Shown here piece after piece: positions 1-10,000 of a stretch of 35,130 bases of DNA. This stretch comes from Nemertoderma westbladi (Eukaryota > Xenacoelomorpha > Nemertodermatida > Nemertodermatidae), in NCBI GenBank assembly GCA_032718475.1, contig JAUCBJ010005759.1, positions 1-35,130 on the forward strand, read 5' to 3'. The translations under genes and the position numbers were made by a program. The notes beneath the pieces were generated by a model that saw only the letters and a program-made list of their open reading frames with translations, did no database searches and was not told the origin of the DNA. Position 1 is the first letter of the stretch. Every line of letters begins with the position of its first letter.

Positions 1-684
1 GAAAATGCTTTGGAAGCGAGTTCAACTGATTTCACTAGTACAAATGAAGTTCCAGATGAACTACCTGTGAATTTAAATGATTTGTCTGTGGCTGAAAAAG
101 ACGAAATTTTAGAAGTTGCATTTGCTACATGGAATAAGAATAAGAGAGAAACGAATTATTCCAATTTTTCCAAAATTCACAGAGGTAATTATACTGGATG
201 GAGGAGAAATTCAAATACCTTTTCACCTCATTTCACTCATAATACAGGTTCACCCAGGTTTAATCCAAAAGATATTCAGTCAGGCGAGGTGCTCAAGTGT
301 CATCGTTGTCAGAGTCGATTCCATTTAGTTCGTGACAGCCCTTCACAAGGACAGTCAAAGACTTACCAAGGTACTAATTATACATCACATGACGAACAGA
401 CGGTGGGTCAAATTTTCTCTAGTGAAGCTGAAGATATTTTTGAGATAGGTGTGGATGTTGCTGATTCGTACTCAGAATATGGAATTTTGGATTCCGCTGC
501 TACAAAAACGGTCTGTGGTGAACAGTGGTTCAATCAATTTAGAAATATTTTATACGAAAAGGCTGGTTTAAAACCTCAAATAAATGTGGCAAGTACATTT
601 TATAATTTCGGTAATGTTGGAAAACGTAAAGCAATGTTTAATGCAATCGTTTCTGTTTTCATAAATGGATTGGCATTACCATAA
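1..684 (+). pseudogene. Ty1/copia retrotransposon: gag C-terminus and start of protease
   Basis: The frame is open from base 1, so the element enters from outside the window. It covers the end of the gag nucleocapsid and the start of the aspartic protease of a copia polyprotein. A retroviral-type zinc knuckle lies at codons ~97-110 (CHRCQSRFHLVRDS, counted from base 10). The CX2CX4HX4C pattern is kept except for the last cysteine, which is serine. The protease active site ILDSAATKTVCG is at ~159-170, with D-S-A in place of the catalytic D-S/T-G. The frame stops at 682-684. The protease C-terminal half with its second hydrophobic-Gly segment is not recognisable and seems shortened before the next frame. 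This is a decayed copy; the assignment to copia rests on the downstream integrase and RT. Confidence 0.85.
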
Positions 685-707
685 ACTTCAAGTCAAACTC
701 TGCAACT

Positions 708-1838
708 ATGGAGGGTAAGTCGCTGAAGCTTAAAAGCTGCCCGCGTGGTCATCTTTTGGTACACCTCATGGATGTGAAAGCGAGAGATATGGGTGATCAG
801 AATAATAATAATATAGTCGACATTGAAACTGTATTTCTGACTTTAACTGATTTCAGAAGTAATCCCTCTAAGGTCGCAGATAAACTTCATCGTGCTTATG
901 GGCATCCATCTTCCAACAAACTGATACAAACTATAAAACCAGTGATGCAGAAGGAATCAATGTCAATTGATGAGCAAGAACTATTAAAAGCTGCAATTGA
1001 GAAACTATCTAAATCATGTGACGTGTGTGATAAAAATTCTAAACCTGTTTCTGCTCCACGTGTCGCCATGACACCGTCAACACGATTTAATGAAAGAGTG
1101 GCACTCGATTTGACAGAGTGGAAGCGAAATAGCAAGACTTATATTATAATGCATATGATTGATCAGGCCACACGATATTCTGGTGCTTTATTTGTTACCT
1201 CTAAAGATGATGATGTCATAATTTCAGCTATTTCACATTGTTGGATTAAAATATTTGGACCACCAAAAAATATTTATTCAGATAATGGTGGTGAGTTTAC
1301 CAGCAAGCGACTTTATGCATTCTATGAACAGTTTGGAATTAATGTGAGTGGGACTGCGGCATATTCTCCTTTCAGTAATGGTCGCTGTGAAAGGCATAAT
1401 GCATTATTAAAGGTTACCATGTCCAAGATTGCTGACGATGAACGCAATATTTCACTATCATCATCAGTCATTTTAGATTTTGCGTTATTTGCAAAGAACT
1501 CACTTATGGATTCAGGAGGTTTCTCTCCTTCACAGCGAGTATTTGGCCGCAATCCACAAATACCAAATATCATAGATGCTGAATTACCAGCGCTAACTGA
1601 GTCGAATGATAAGCAAATACGTGATTTACTGAACTGTTTACATGAAACCAGACAGTCGTATATTGCTGGAGATTCTTCAGAAAGAATTAAAACAGCACTT
1701 CGTCGAAGAGTTCCATCACCTCCTCCTGTTGTCAAGAATGGTGATAGTGTGTATTATTGGCGTGTATGTTGCTGGTATTGAGACTGGATGGAAAGGACCA
1801 GGAAATGTTTTGGGTAGAGAGAAGGATCAGTCGTTCTT
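708..1838 (+). pseudogene. Ty1/copia retrotransposon: GAG-pre-integrase and integrase
   Basis: Zinc-binding HHCC domain: H61, H66, C104, C107 counted from the ATG at 708. It is followed by the integrase core with DLTEW (D134), SDNGGEF (D192) and GRCERHN (E228). Exactly 35 residues separate the last two acidic residues, the DD35E spacing. Integrase sits before reverse transcriptase, the copia order. The frame ends at a TGA at 1779-1781 inside the integrase C-terminal region. Recognisable coding then continues in another frame (GWKGPGNVLG, about 1785-1815) and returns to the first frame near 1839. A pair of compensating indels about 60-70 nt apart therefore breaks the gene. Copy not functional as read. 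Confidence 0.88.
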
Positions 1839-3821
1839 GTGCAACATGGTTCCCGTGTTATTCGTGTTCATCCAATTCACATTGCACAAACAAGACGATT
1901 AAACAAGACGAAACAGCAGAATAATGCTAAAGAATACGAATCAGATGATGAGGATGATTTGGAATTTCTTAAAGATGTAATCAGTGTACCAAGTGGACAA
2001 GTTTCCAATGAAATTAAAATCCCTATATCCTCCAATATTGGTTTATTGCCATTAACAGATGATGTTGATTCGAATAATACAACCATAAATGGCAATGGAA
2101 ACTTGGAGTTAATGTATAAAAATACAGACAAATCATCTTCAATGGTTTCTGAACCAGATGTAGTTGCTGATGAGCCTTTGTACAATAGAGCTACAATTCG
2201 CGCACTGAAACAACTTGATCAACCTTTAGAACAAACTACATTACCACCAAGGACTAAAAGGCCCCCTGAACGCTATCAGTGCAACAATATTGAAGAAATG
2301 ATAGTTGCTGAAAATGCTAACGGAGTTGTTGGTACTCCAAATGTTAAATGTCAAAATGAGGAAGAGTTTTATCACTCTAAACAAAAGGAGCTGCTCTCAT
2401 GGAAAGAATATGATGTTGTTGAAATTGTTTCAATGGAAGAAGTTATAAATAAACCAATTCAAACTAGATGGGTTAATTCTTGGAAATCATTACCAAATGG
2501 CCAAGTTGTGGCAAAATCTCGGCTAGTTGCTAAGGGGTTTCAAGATGGTGAGAAAGAAAATATCATATCTGAATCGCCCACTATTGACAGAGAAATTCTA
2601 CAGTTGGTTCTGAGTTTACTTCCAACTATGGGTTATAAACCAACAACAATGGATGTAAAAACAGCCTTCCTTCAAGGTGAACAAATAAAACGAGATGTAT
2701 TTCTACACCCACCCCCAGAAGTCAGTTTACCAGCTAACACCTGTTGGAAGCTAAAGAAGACAGTATATGGATTAGTCGATGCATCTCGTAATTGGTATAA
2801 TCATGTCGACCATGTAGTAAGAGAGGCAGGTATGTTTCGTAGCAAGGCGGATCCAGCATTGTATTTTATGCACAGAGGTGAAAAACTCGAGGGTCTATTG
2901 CTTGTTCACGTTGATGATTTCTTGTATGCTGGATCAGATTGGTTCAAGATAAATATTATGTCAAAGATTCAAAGCAAATTTACAATTGGAAAAATTACTG
3001 AGAATTGTTTTTCGTTTCTGGGTCTATGTATACAAACTGTTATAGATCAAGGTGATCGTTTTCTAATTGCTATTTCCCAACAGGACAAATTTACAAAGTT
3101 GTGTGATATTCAATGTTCGGCTAACAGGAATAAATCTGAGTTGCTAACAATAGAAGAAATATCATTGGTAAGATCTCTTCTAGGTAGTCTACAATGGGCT
3201 GCGGCATTAACTCGCCCAGATCTTTCATTCAGTGTTTCAGCTCTACAATCAGAATTGAAGGATCCTACGGTGGAGATAATTACCAAAGTCAATAAATTGT
3301 TGCGAAAAGCCAAGGCTTTTTCACCAAATTTTATTTACCACCGTCCAATGGATACAATTAAGCCAATTGTCTACACTGATAGCAGCCATGGTAATCTGCA
3401 AGATGGAGGTTCTCAAAGTGGCGCTGTCATAGTATTAGAAGATGAAAAAGGAAAAGTAATCAATGTTGTGAACTGGCGATCTCATCGAATACGTCGTATT
3501 GCTAGATCAACATTTGCCGCCGAAACATTGGCATCAGCAGCTGCTATGGATCTTGCACTGTATATGGATTACATTCTCAATGAATTTATGATAAAACGAA
3601 ATAACTGGTCAATACGGTCTGACTGCAAGAGTCTCGTTGATGCTGTGCATAGTTTAACGAATGCTCCATTGGAAAAACGACTCAAAATCGATCTCGCTTC
3701 ACTTCGGGAGGCTATGAAATTATATCGCATGGTTTTCGAGTATGTGCCGACAAAGATGCAATTGGCTGATGTACTAACCAAGGAGACATCTGGTTATCAA
3801 CTATTGAAACTCTTAGAATGA
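1839..3821 (+). pseudogene. Ty1/copia retrotransposon: reverse transcriptase and RNase H
   Basis: A long intact stretch of the copia polyprotein in the same frame as the 708 frame. It begins with the integrase C-terminal tail and an acidic spacer. The RVT_2 polymerase follows: WVNSWKSLPNG (~211), MDVKTAFLQG (motif A, D272) and LLVHVDDFLYAG (catalytic DD at ~359-360). RNase H has its four acidic residues in YTDSSHG (D514), AAETLA (E562), SDCKSLVDA (D595) and QLADVLTK (D644). TGA stop at 3819-3821. The RT and RNase H domains look undamaged although protease and integrase are broken. The first codon is GTG only because the frame re-enters here; this is not a translation start. Confidence 0.93.
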
Positions 3822-4518
3822 ATTATTGTGTTTATTCTTATTAATATTTAAAAACTTTAATACACTTGTCTAGTTAAAAATAAAAATCATATGAATGTCA
3901 TAACTCTATGAAAACTCTATTAGCTAGTTATGTCTACCAGCTGATAACCTTAACAGCTGTTATAGTAAGCACTATTTATGTATGTACTTTCTATGTTATC
4001 TTGTCTTTAGTTGATTGTGTAAAAGGTTAATTGATTGTAGTTTATACCGATATTACAGGGGGTCTGTGTTTTGTACCTGGGGGGGTCTGTGTTTTGTACC
4101 TGGGGGGGTCTGTGTTTTGTACCTGGGGGTCTGGGGTCTTGGGTCTGTGTTTTGTACACAACCCAATATTACGGGTCATGGTGTATATATATTTATTAAA
4201 TTATTACGTGTTAGCAGCAGTGGCGTTTTAGGTCTGTGCAGCTAATATTAGTGATCGCCGAATTTGCTTTCCGATGTGATGTTAAATTATTTCATTAAAA
4301 AACATTGTCTGCTCTTCAACGATGACATTTAAACATTAAAGCGGGAAATTTGAAAATACCGGATAGCCAACCTGTTTTTAATGTCTGCTCAATTTGTGGT
4401 TAGATGCGTGTGACTGGTGCTGGCAGTGACAGAGCATGGAGTAGTGTAGGCCTAGCACATAATTAATTGGTCTTATTTTTATTTATTATATTAATCTGAC
4501 AAATAGAGCAATACCGGT
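3822..4518. other. 3' flank of the copia element and upstream region of GINS3
   Basis: AT-rich sequence that should contain the copia polypurine tract and 3' LTR. The 5' LTR is outside the window, so LTR borders cannot be set by comparison, and I see no clear TG...CA pair. The part next to 4519 is presumably the 5' region of GINS3. No TATA box is convincing. A short G-rich minisatellite (4058-4162) is listed separately. Confidence 0.5.
4058..4162. repeat. G-rich minisatellite, 23-24 bp unit, about 4 copies
   Basis: The core TCTGTGTTTTGTACC starts at 4063, 4086 and 4110, with a diverged copy at 4144. The copies are separated by runs of five to seven G. The + strand G runs could form a quadruplex. 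It lies between the copia coding end and GINS3. Confidence 0.9.
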
Positions 4519-5151
4519 ATGTCTATAGCAACGGCACCGTCTATGGGCAAGGACTTACAGCAACAGGCTACTGATTATCTGGACATAGATGACCTATTGT
4601 GCAGCCAGCAAACTACAATGTGCCGGGTAACCATGCCAGTACCGGGACTAACAATCGGACCGTCCACGGACCCCAGACCACTGGTACCGGGCAATAAAAC
4701 CGAACTCCCTCTGTGGTTGGCGCGGAGTCTGTGCAGCGCGCGTCGACAGATCGTCTCCATCGAGCAACCCGCGCAGTTTCGGGAGGCATTCCGCGAAATG
4801 CTGAAGGCCGACGCCTCGGTGCTGGACCTGTATCGCCACGGACCGCGGTACTACGGCCACGGAGCCGCGCTCCTCCGGTTCAACTTCCCGGACCGCGCCG
4901 AGATGGCGGACTCCGTTCTGCGAGCCTTCACCTCGCGGTTCCGTAGGATTATGGACGCCGGATGCAACTCCCTGGACGGAGACGCGAGTCTGTCGACGCA
5001 ACGACTCGACCGGGTGGAACGGGCTCTGTACGCAGCGGGGCAGCGGTCGTTAAGGGAGACGGTACGATGGCAGGCCGGGGATACCCGTATCATCGGGTTG
5101 GGAGCGCCGGAAACGGCAAACCGGAAGCGCAAGCGAACGGAAGTGGAATAA
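4519..5151 (+). CDS. GINS3: GINS complex subunit 3 (PSF3), single exon, complete
   Basis: 210 codons, TAA stop. Psf3 is one of four GINS subunits; with Cdc45 and MCM2-7 it forms the CMG helicase that opens replication forks in the nucleus. Family signatures in order: YLDIDDLL (20-27), NKTELPLWLA (59-68), VLDLYRHGPRYYGHG (101-115), FTSRFRRIMDAGCNSLDG (137-154) and a basic tail RKRKRTEVE (202-210). Length is close to the vertebrate protein (about 216 aa), so it is full-length. The ATG at 4519 is the first in frame after an upstream non-coding stretch; the ATG at codon 9 is an alternative start. It is uninterrupted by introns. From about 4680 on it is clearly richer in G+C than its surroundings. 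The copia element lies immediately upstream on the same strand; TMEM214 is on the opposite strand. The intact frame argues for a working gene; a retrocopy origin cannot be excluded. Confidence 0.95.
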   Translation: MSIATAPSMGKDLQQQATDYLDIDDLLCSQQTTMCRVTMPVPGLTIGPSTDPRPLVPGNKTELPLWLARSLCSARRQIVSIEQPAQFREAFREMLKADASVLDLYRHGPRYYGHGAALLRFNFPDRAEMADSVLRAFTSRFRRIMDAGCNSLDGDASLSTQRLDRVERALYAAGQRSLRETVRWQAGDTRIIGLGAPETANRKRKRTEVE

Positions 5152-5612
5152 CGTCACAATACAATACACGTACCACACGCGTTCAGTGATTGAGTGATAG
5201 TAGTGTGCAATAATATACTAGCCATTATATTATTTCTAGCACTTAGCAAGTTCTACATCAAGTCCCTTAAACCAACTTCTCGACTCGTAATTTTATTCAT
5301 ATTGCTTCGCGACTGATACCTGTACGTACATTTCTGTTTATTTAATTTATTTTAATTTAAATTACATTTACCGGTAATATATAAATATTTACGGACATAA
5401 AGCCGATATGATATATGTTAATTACCGTATTTCATTCATTTTTTAGAAATTATTAAGATCACTTAAAAAATATAAAATATTAATGTTAAATTTAGAATTA
5501 CGTGGTCTCACCCGTGTTCATACAGTCCCACGTCACAAAGCCATCTCACCCATCACATAAAGTCACCCATCATCCCATATAATATGTAATAAAGTTTAGA
5601 ATTTGAAATTTC
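5152..5612 (+). other. 3' flank of GINS3 with candidate polyadenylation signal
   Basis: AT-rich sequence without a coding signal. An AATAAA lies at 5588-5593, about 440 nt after the GINS3 stop and just before the 32-bp array. It could end the transcript; no tail or EST evidence is available. Confidence 0.45.
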
Positions 5613-5836
5613 GAATTCTACTTGTGTCGGCTTATTTAAGTACCGAATTCTACTTGTGTCGGCTTATTTAAGTACCGAATTCTACTTGTGTCGGCTTATT
5701 TAAGTACCGAATTCTACTTGTGTCGGCTTATTTAAGTACCGAATTCTACTTGTGTCGGCTTATTTAAGTACCGAATTCTACTTGTGTCGGCTTATTTAAG
5801 TACCGAATTCTACTTGTGTCGGCTTATTTAAGTACC
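5613..5836. repeat. Perfect tandem array, 7 x 32 bp
   Basis: Units begin at 5613, 5645, 5677, 5709, 5741, 5773 and 5805 and appear identical. Each starts with an EcoRI site (GAATTCTACTTGTGTCGGCT...). Seven copies fill exactly 224 bp. The lack of any divergence indicates very recent expansion or a copy-number collapse in assembly. Confidence 0.97.
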
Positions 5837-6477
5837 GATATAGTAACAGTAAGTTAGCCGTTGGACGTGATTAATTTATTAATATTAACTAACATGTTCT
5901 TCAACGTGGTATTGTATCGTTTTAAATTATTGTAAATTACTAAACTGTGTTTTATAATAAAATAACATTATTTTGTATAATATTTACTTCACTTATTTAT
6001 TCTACCTCTACCTACTTCTATGTGACTGACTTAGCAGACCGTGAGGACACGTTAAATATGTCGAATTATCCTGAAATTTACATAAATTATGATATATTTA
6101 GTTAATTGTGTTCGTCATATACCTTATATCGCCTTCCATTCTCGTTGTATGTTTGGGGAAACCTTATCCTGGTTCAAAATAACCCAAAATATTGTGGGAC
6201 GAGCCTCGAAGTTAGCGGACCCTTATCGAAATGATACTGTTAGGAGGATGGTGAGTTAATCTTTGCATTATAGTTGGTCGTTAAGATTTTGACATGCTAT
6301 TAACGTTGTCAAATTGAAAATTTATAGGCTTCAATATTGCAATAAGACTATTCGTTTTTTTAACAACGTTTATATACCATCAGTTCAACAGTCTCCCGCT
6401 AGGCTACATGTCTAAACAATAATTAGCTAAAACTATGCTTTTAATCCGTTTGTACTAGGACATTAACTGTGTCACTC
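5837..6477. other. No recognisable gene
   Basis: AT-rich unique-looking sequence. On the minus strand, 3' of TMEM214 exon V7, I searched for an exon continuing into the transmembrane segment and found none. Confidence 0.6.
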
Positions 6478-6760
6478 AAAGGGGCTAATCCGTCGGCAGT
6501 TCTCTAGTCTGCCGCTAGAAGTCGAAATATCTGAAAGTGAAATCCTTGACCCATTCGGTTATTTGTGATCAGTCCAAACTGAAATTTGTCGGATATGTGC
6601 TGGAACACATCCTGTGTCTTTGTGAGGTCGGTAATCGGTCTGCGGTTCTCCAGTCTGTCGATAGAGGGCGAAATGTCTGAATTATTCCAAAAATTGATTA
6701 TTTCAGGCAGTTTTTTGACACATGGTAGTGAGACAAAACAACAAACTATTCATTGACGCC
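6478..6760 (-). repeat. Two diverged satellite monomers, inverted relative to those at 22.0-23.3 kb
   Basis: Read on the minus strand, the CTAGCGGCAGAC-like core at 6511-6520 and its diverged partner at 6658-6670 are 146 bp apart and are followed by the same flanks (AGAACTGC..GATGGATT-like). This matches the 145-bp half of the 315-bp dimer in the intron at 22-23 kb. An old dispersed copy of the same family. Confidence 0.75.
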
Positions 6761-6881
6761 GTAATTTACTGTCCAGTACCAATACAGTGCAATGATATAT
6801 CTACTGGTCCTATCAGCCTTATGGTATGAGTTGAGTATCCTTCTGGTCCCATTATTCGCATCTCCCAGGCTGCCCCAATAA

Positions 6882-6902
6882 CCCCCCCCCCCCCCCCCCC
6901 CC
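6882..6902. repeat. Poly-C run (21 C)
   Basis: Lies about 55 bp past the donor of TMEM214 exon V7 in the direction of transcription. The transcribed RNA would carry a 21-G run close to a 5' splice site. Confidence 0.97.
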
Positions 6903-6957
6903 ACCCATCACCCCACCCACACGTATATACAGTTTCGGTATACCCCGTAGAACTAAC

Positions 6958-7071
6958 CTTTGTTTCCTTGTCACACAGACTATAATGCTTCGGTCTAGCG
7001 TTCCCAGTTTCAAATGAAACGTTAACGGCATTGAAGGCGAGTACTGTAGATCGTAGATGCTGCCGCTCCAA
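6958..7071 (-). CDS. TMEM214: TMEM214 exon V7, last one visible
   Basis: Acceptor CTTACTGTTTTAG before 7071, donor ACAAAG|GTTAGT at 6957; 38 codons, phase 0 on both sides. Encodes LERQHLRSTVLAFNAVNVSF, similar in register to human LQETIQSLKLTN, and ends YSLCDKETK (human CDMACKG). In the human protein the transmembrane segment follows directly. No next exon was found between 6956 and the GINS3 gene. A frame offset by one is also open across this exon, so the choice rests on phase and family similarity. Confidence 0.8.
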
Positions 7072-10000
7072 CTAAAACAGTAAGAAAACGGATCAAGAGA
7101 TATCCCAACCAATGGTAAGCCGCTAAAACGTAAAACTGCAGGGATAACCCAACCAATGGTAATCCGTTAAAACCTAAAGAGATATCCCAACCAATGGTAA
7201 TCCGTTAAAACCTAAAGAGATATCCCAACCAATGGTAAGTCGCTAAAACGTAAAACTTCAGGGATAACCCAAGCAATGGTAATCTGCTAAAACCTAAAGA
7301 GATATCCCAACCAATGGTAATCCGCTAAAACCTAAAGAGATATCCCAACCAATGGTAAGTCGCTAAAACGTAAAACTTCAGGGATAACCCAAGCAATGGT
7401 AATCCGCTAAAACCTAAAGAGATATCCCAACCAATGGTAATCCGCTAAAACCTAAAGAGATATCCCAACCAATGGTAAGTCGCTAAAACGTAAAACTTCA
7501 GGGATAACCCAAGCAATGGTAATCCGCTAAAACCTAAAGAGATATCCCAACCAATGGTAATCCGCTAAAACCTAAAGAGATATCTCAACCAATGGTAAGT
7601 CGCTAAAACGTAAAACTTCAGGGATAACCCAAGCAATGGTAAGCCGCTAAAACGTAAAACTGCAGGGATAACCCAACCAATGGTAATCCGCTAAAACCTA
7701 AAGAGATATCCCAACCAATGGTAATCCGTTAAAACCTAAAGAGATATCCCAACCAATGGTAAGTCGCTAAAACGTAAAACTTCAGGGATAACCCAAGCAA
7801 TGGTAATCCGCTAAAACCTAAAGAGATATCCCAACCAATGGTAATCCGCTAAAACCTAAAGAGATATCCCAACCAATGGTAAGTCGCTAAAACGTAAAAC
7901 TGCAGGGATAACCCAACCAATGGTAATCCGCTAAAACCTAAAGAGATAACCCAACCAATGGTAATCCGTTTAAACCTAAAGAGATATCCCAACCAATGGT
8001 AAGCCGTTTAAACCTAAAGAGATATCCCAACCAATGGTAAGCCGCTAAAACGTAAAGAGATATCCCAACCAATGGTAATCCGCTAAAACCTAAAGAGATA
8101 TCCCAACCAATGGTAATCCGCTAAAACCTAAAGAGATATCCCAACCAATGGTAATCCGCTAATACGTAAAACTAATGGGATATCCCAACCAATGGTAATC
8201 CGCTAAAACGTAAAGAGATATCCCAACCAATGGTAATCCGCTAAAACCTAAAGAGATATCCCAACCAATGGTAATCCGCTAAAACCTAAAGAGATATCCC
8301 AACCAATGGTAATCCGCTAAAACCTAAAGAGATATCCCAACCAATGGTAAGTCGCTAAAACGTAAAACTTCAGGGATAACCCAACCAATGGTAATCCGTT
8401 AAAACCTAAAGAGATATCCCAACCAATGGTTTTCCGCTAAAACGTAAAACTACAGGGATATCCCAACCAATGGTAATCCGTTAAAACCTAAAGAGATATC
8501 CCAACCAATGGTTTTCCGCTAAAACGTAAAACTACAGGGATATCCCAACCAATGGTAATCCGTTAAAACCTAAAGAGATATCCCAACCAATGGTTTTCCG
8601 CTAAAACGTAAAACTACAGGGATATCCCAACCAATGGTAATCCGCTAAAACCTAAAGAGATATCCCAACCAATGGTAATCCGTTAAAACCTAAAGAGATA
8701 TCCCAACCAATGGTAAGCCGCTAAAACGTAAAACTGTAGGGATAACCCAACCAATGGTAATCCGCTAAAACCTAAAGAGATATCCCAACCAATGGTAATC
8801 CGCTAAAACCTAAAGAGATAACCCAACCAATGGTAAGTCGCTAAAACGTAAAACTTCAGGGATAACCCAAGCAATGGTAATCCGCTAAAACCTAAAGAGA
8901 TATCCCAACCAATGGTAATCCGCTAAAACCTAAAGAGATATCCCAACCAATGGTAAGTCGCTAAAACGTAAAACTTCAGGGATAACCCAAGCAATGGTAA
9001 TCCGCTAAAACCTAAAGAGATATCCCAACCAATGGTAATCCGCTAAAACCTAAAGAGATAACCCAACCAATGGTAATCCGCTAAAACGTAAAACCGCAAG
9101 TCCGCAACTTTACAAACATTTAGCGGTTTATTTTCCGCGATTTCCGATTTCCGAATTCGTATTTTTGTTATTATTATTCGTATTTCGAATGTGTATTACA
9201 CGCGTAAATCCAATGCTGATACTTTCGAAACAGGACGAAATAATTAAGGGTCGACATGGAATGTAGCATTATTATATCATTCCGTGAGGTCTATTATAAG
9301 TTCTCGAATATAACCCAAAATCGGATGAAAAAGGATAACTTATTTCCCACGGGAAAAGTACCCCGTCATATGATTGCATTGATTTACCTTTTTCTCGGCG
9401 AAAAAAGTAAAATAAAATATTTTTGGTGGAATTTCTTAACTATAAATACATGTGATGTGAAAGAGCAGTATGAAAGGTTTGCAAGTAATTTGAGCAAAAT
9501 CCATTCACAGACTCAAAACCAAAAGTTATTGCAACATTTGTGTCTGCAAGGCGTGATTTAACATTGAGTAAGGCAGCATCAGGAGTTTAAGAGTACAATA
9601 ATTTGAATCGCAGTAACTATGGAATGGAAGCAATATAGTAAAATACTACAGTTCAATATATTTTGTTTCATTATGTCAACTTATCAGCGTTCTGGTGAAT
9701 TACTCGTAACGCTGCAAAGTAATCAATGACATGGAAACAACTTCAATTACCGTATTCTAGAATGTATTATTTCCATTTATGTTACTGAGTGCTGATTTAT
9801 TGCTCCAGTTTGTAGTGACGGGACTAGCTACTGTATGTAAATAATTGTTTAACATGTACTGTAATCCATTATGTCGAAACGTCCAATAGAAGACACTAAA
9901 ATTACAAAAGAAAATGGCGACAGTGTTCAGTAAAACTTAACGGACACAGACGGTGACTCAGTTAGATTCAGTCGACTATAATCAAGATGGATTAATGATT

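Noticed and set aside
4575-5132. Antisense open frames opposite GINS3
   Set aside because: Shadows of the GC-rich GINS3 reading frame.
6766-7112. Longer open frames over TMEM214 exon V7 reading into the poly-G region
   Set aside because: The glycine run is the poly-C tract read on the other strand; splice sites at 7072 and 6957 define the exon instead.
9256-9561. 101-codon open frame on the + strand
   Set aside because: No recognisable family, AT-rich composition, inside an intron of the opposite strand.
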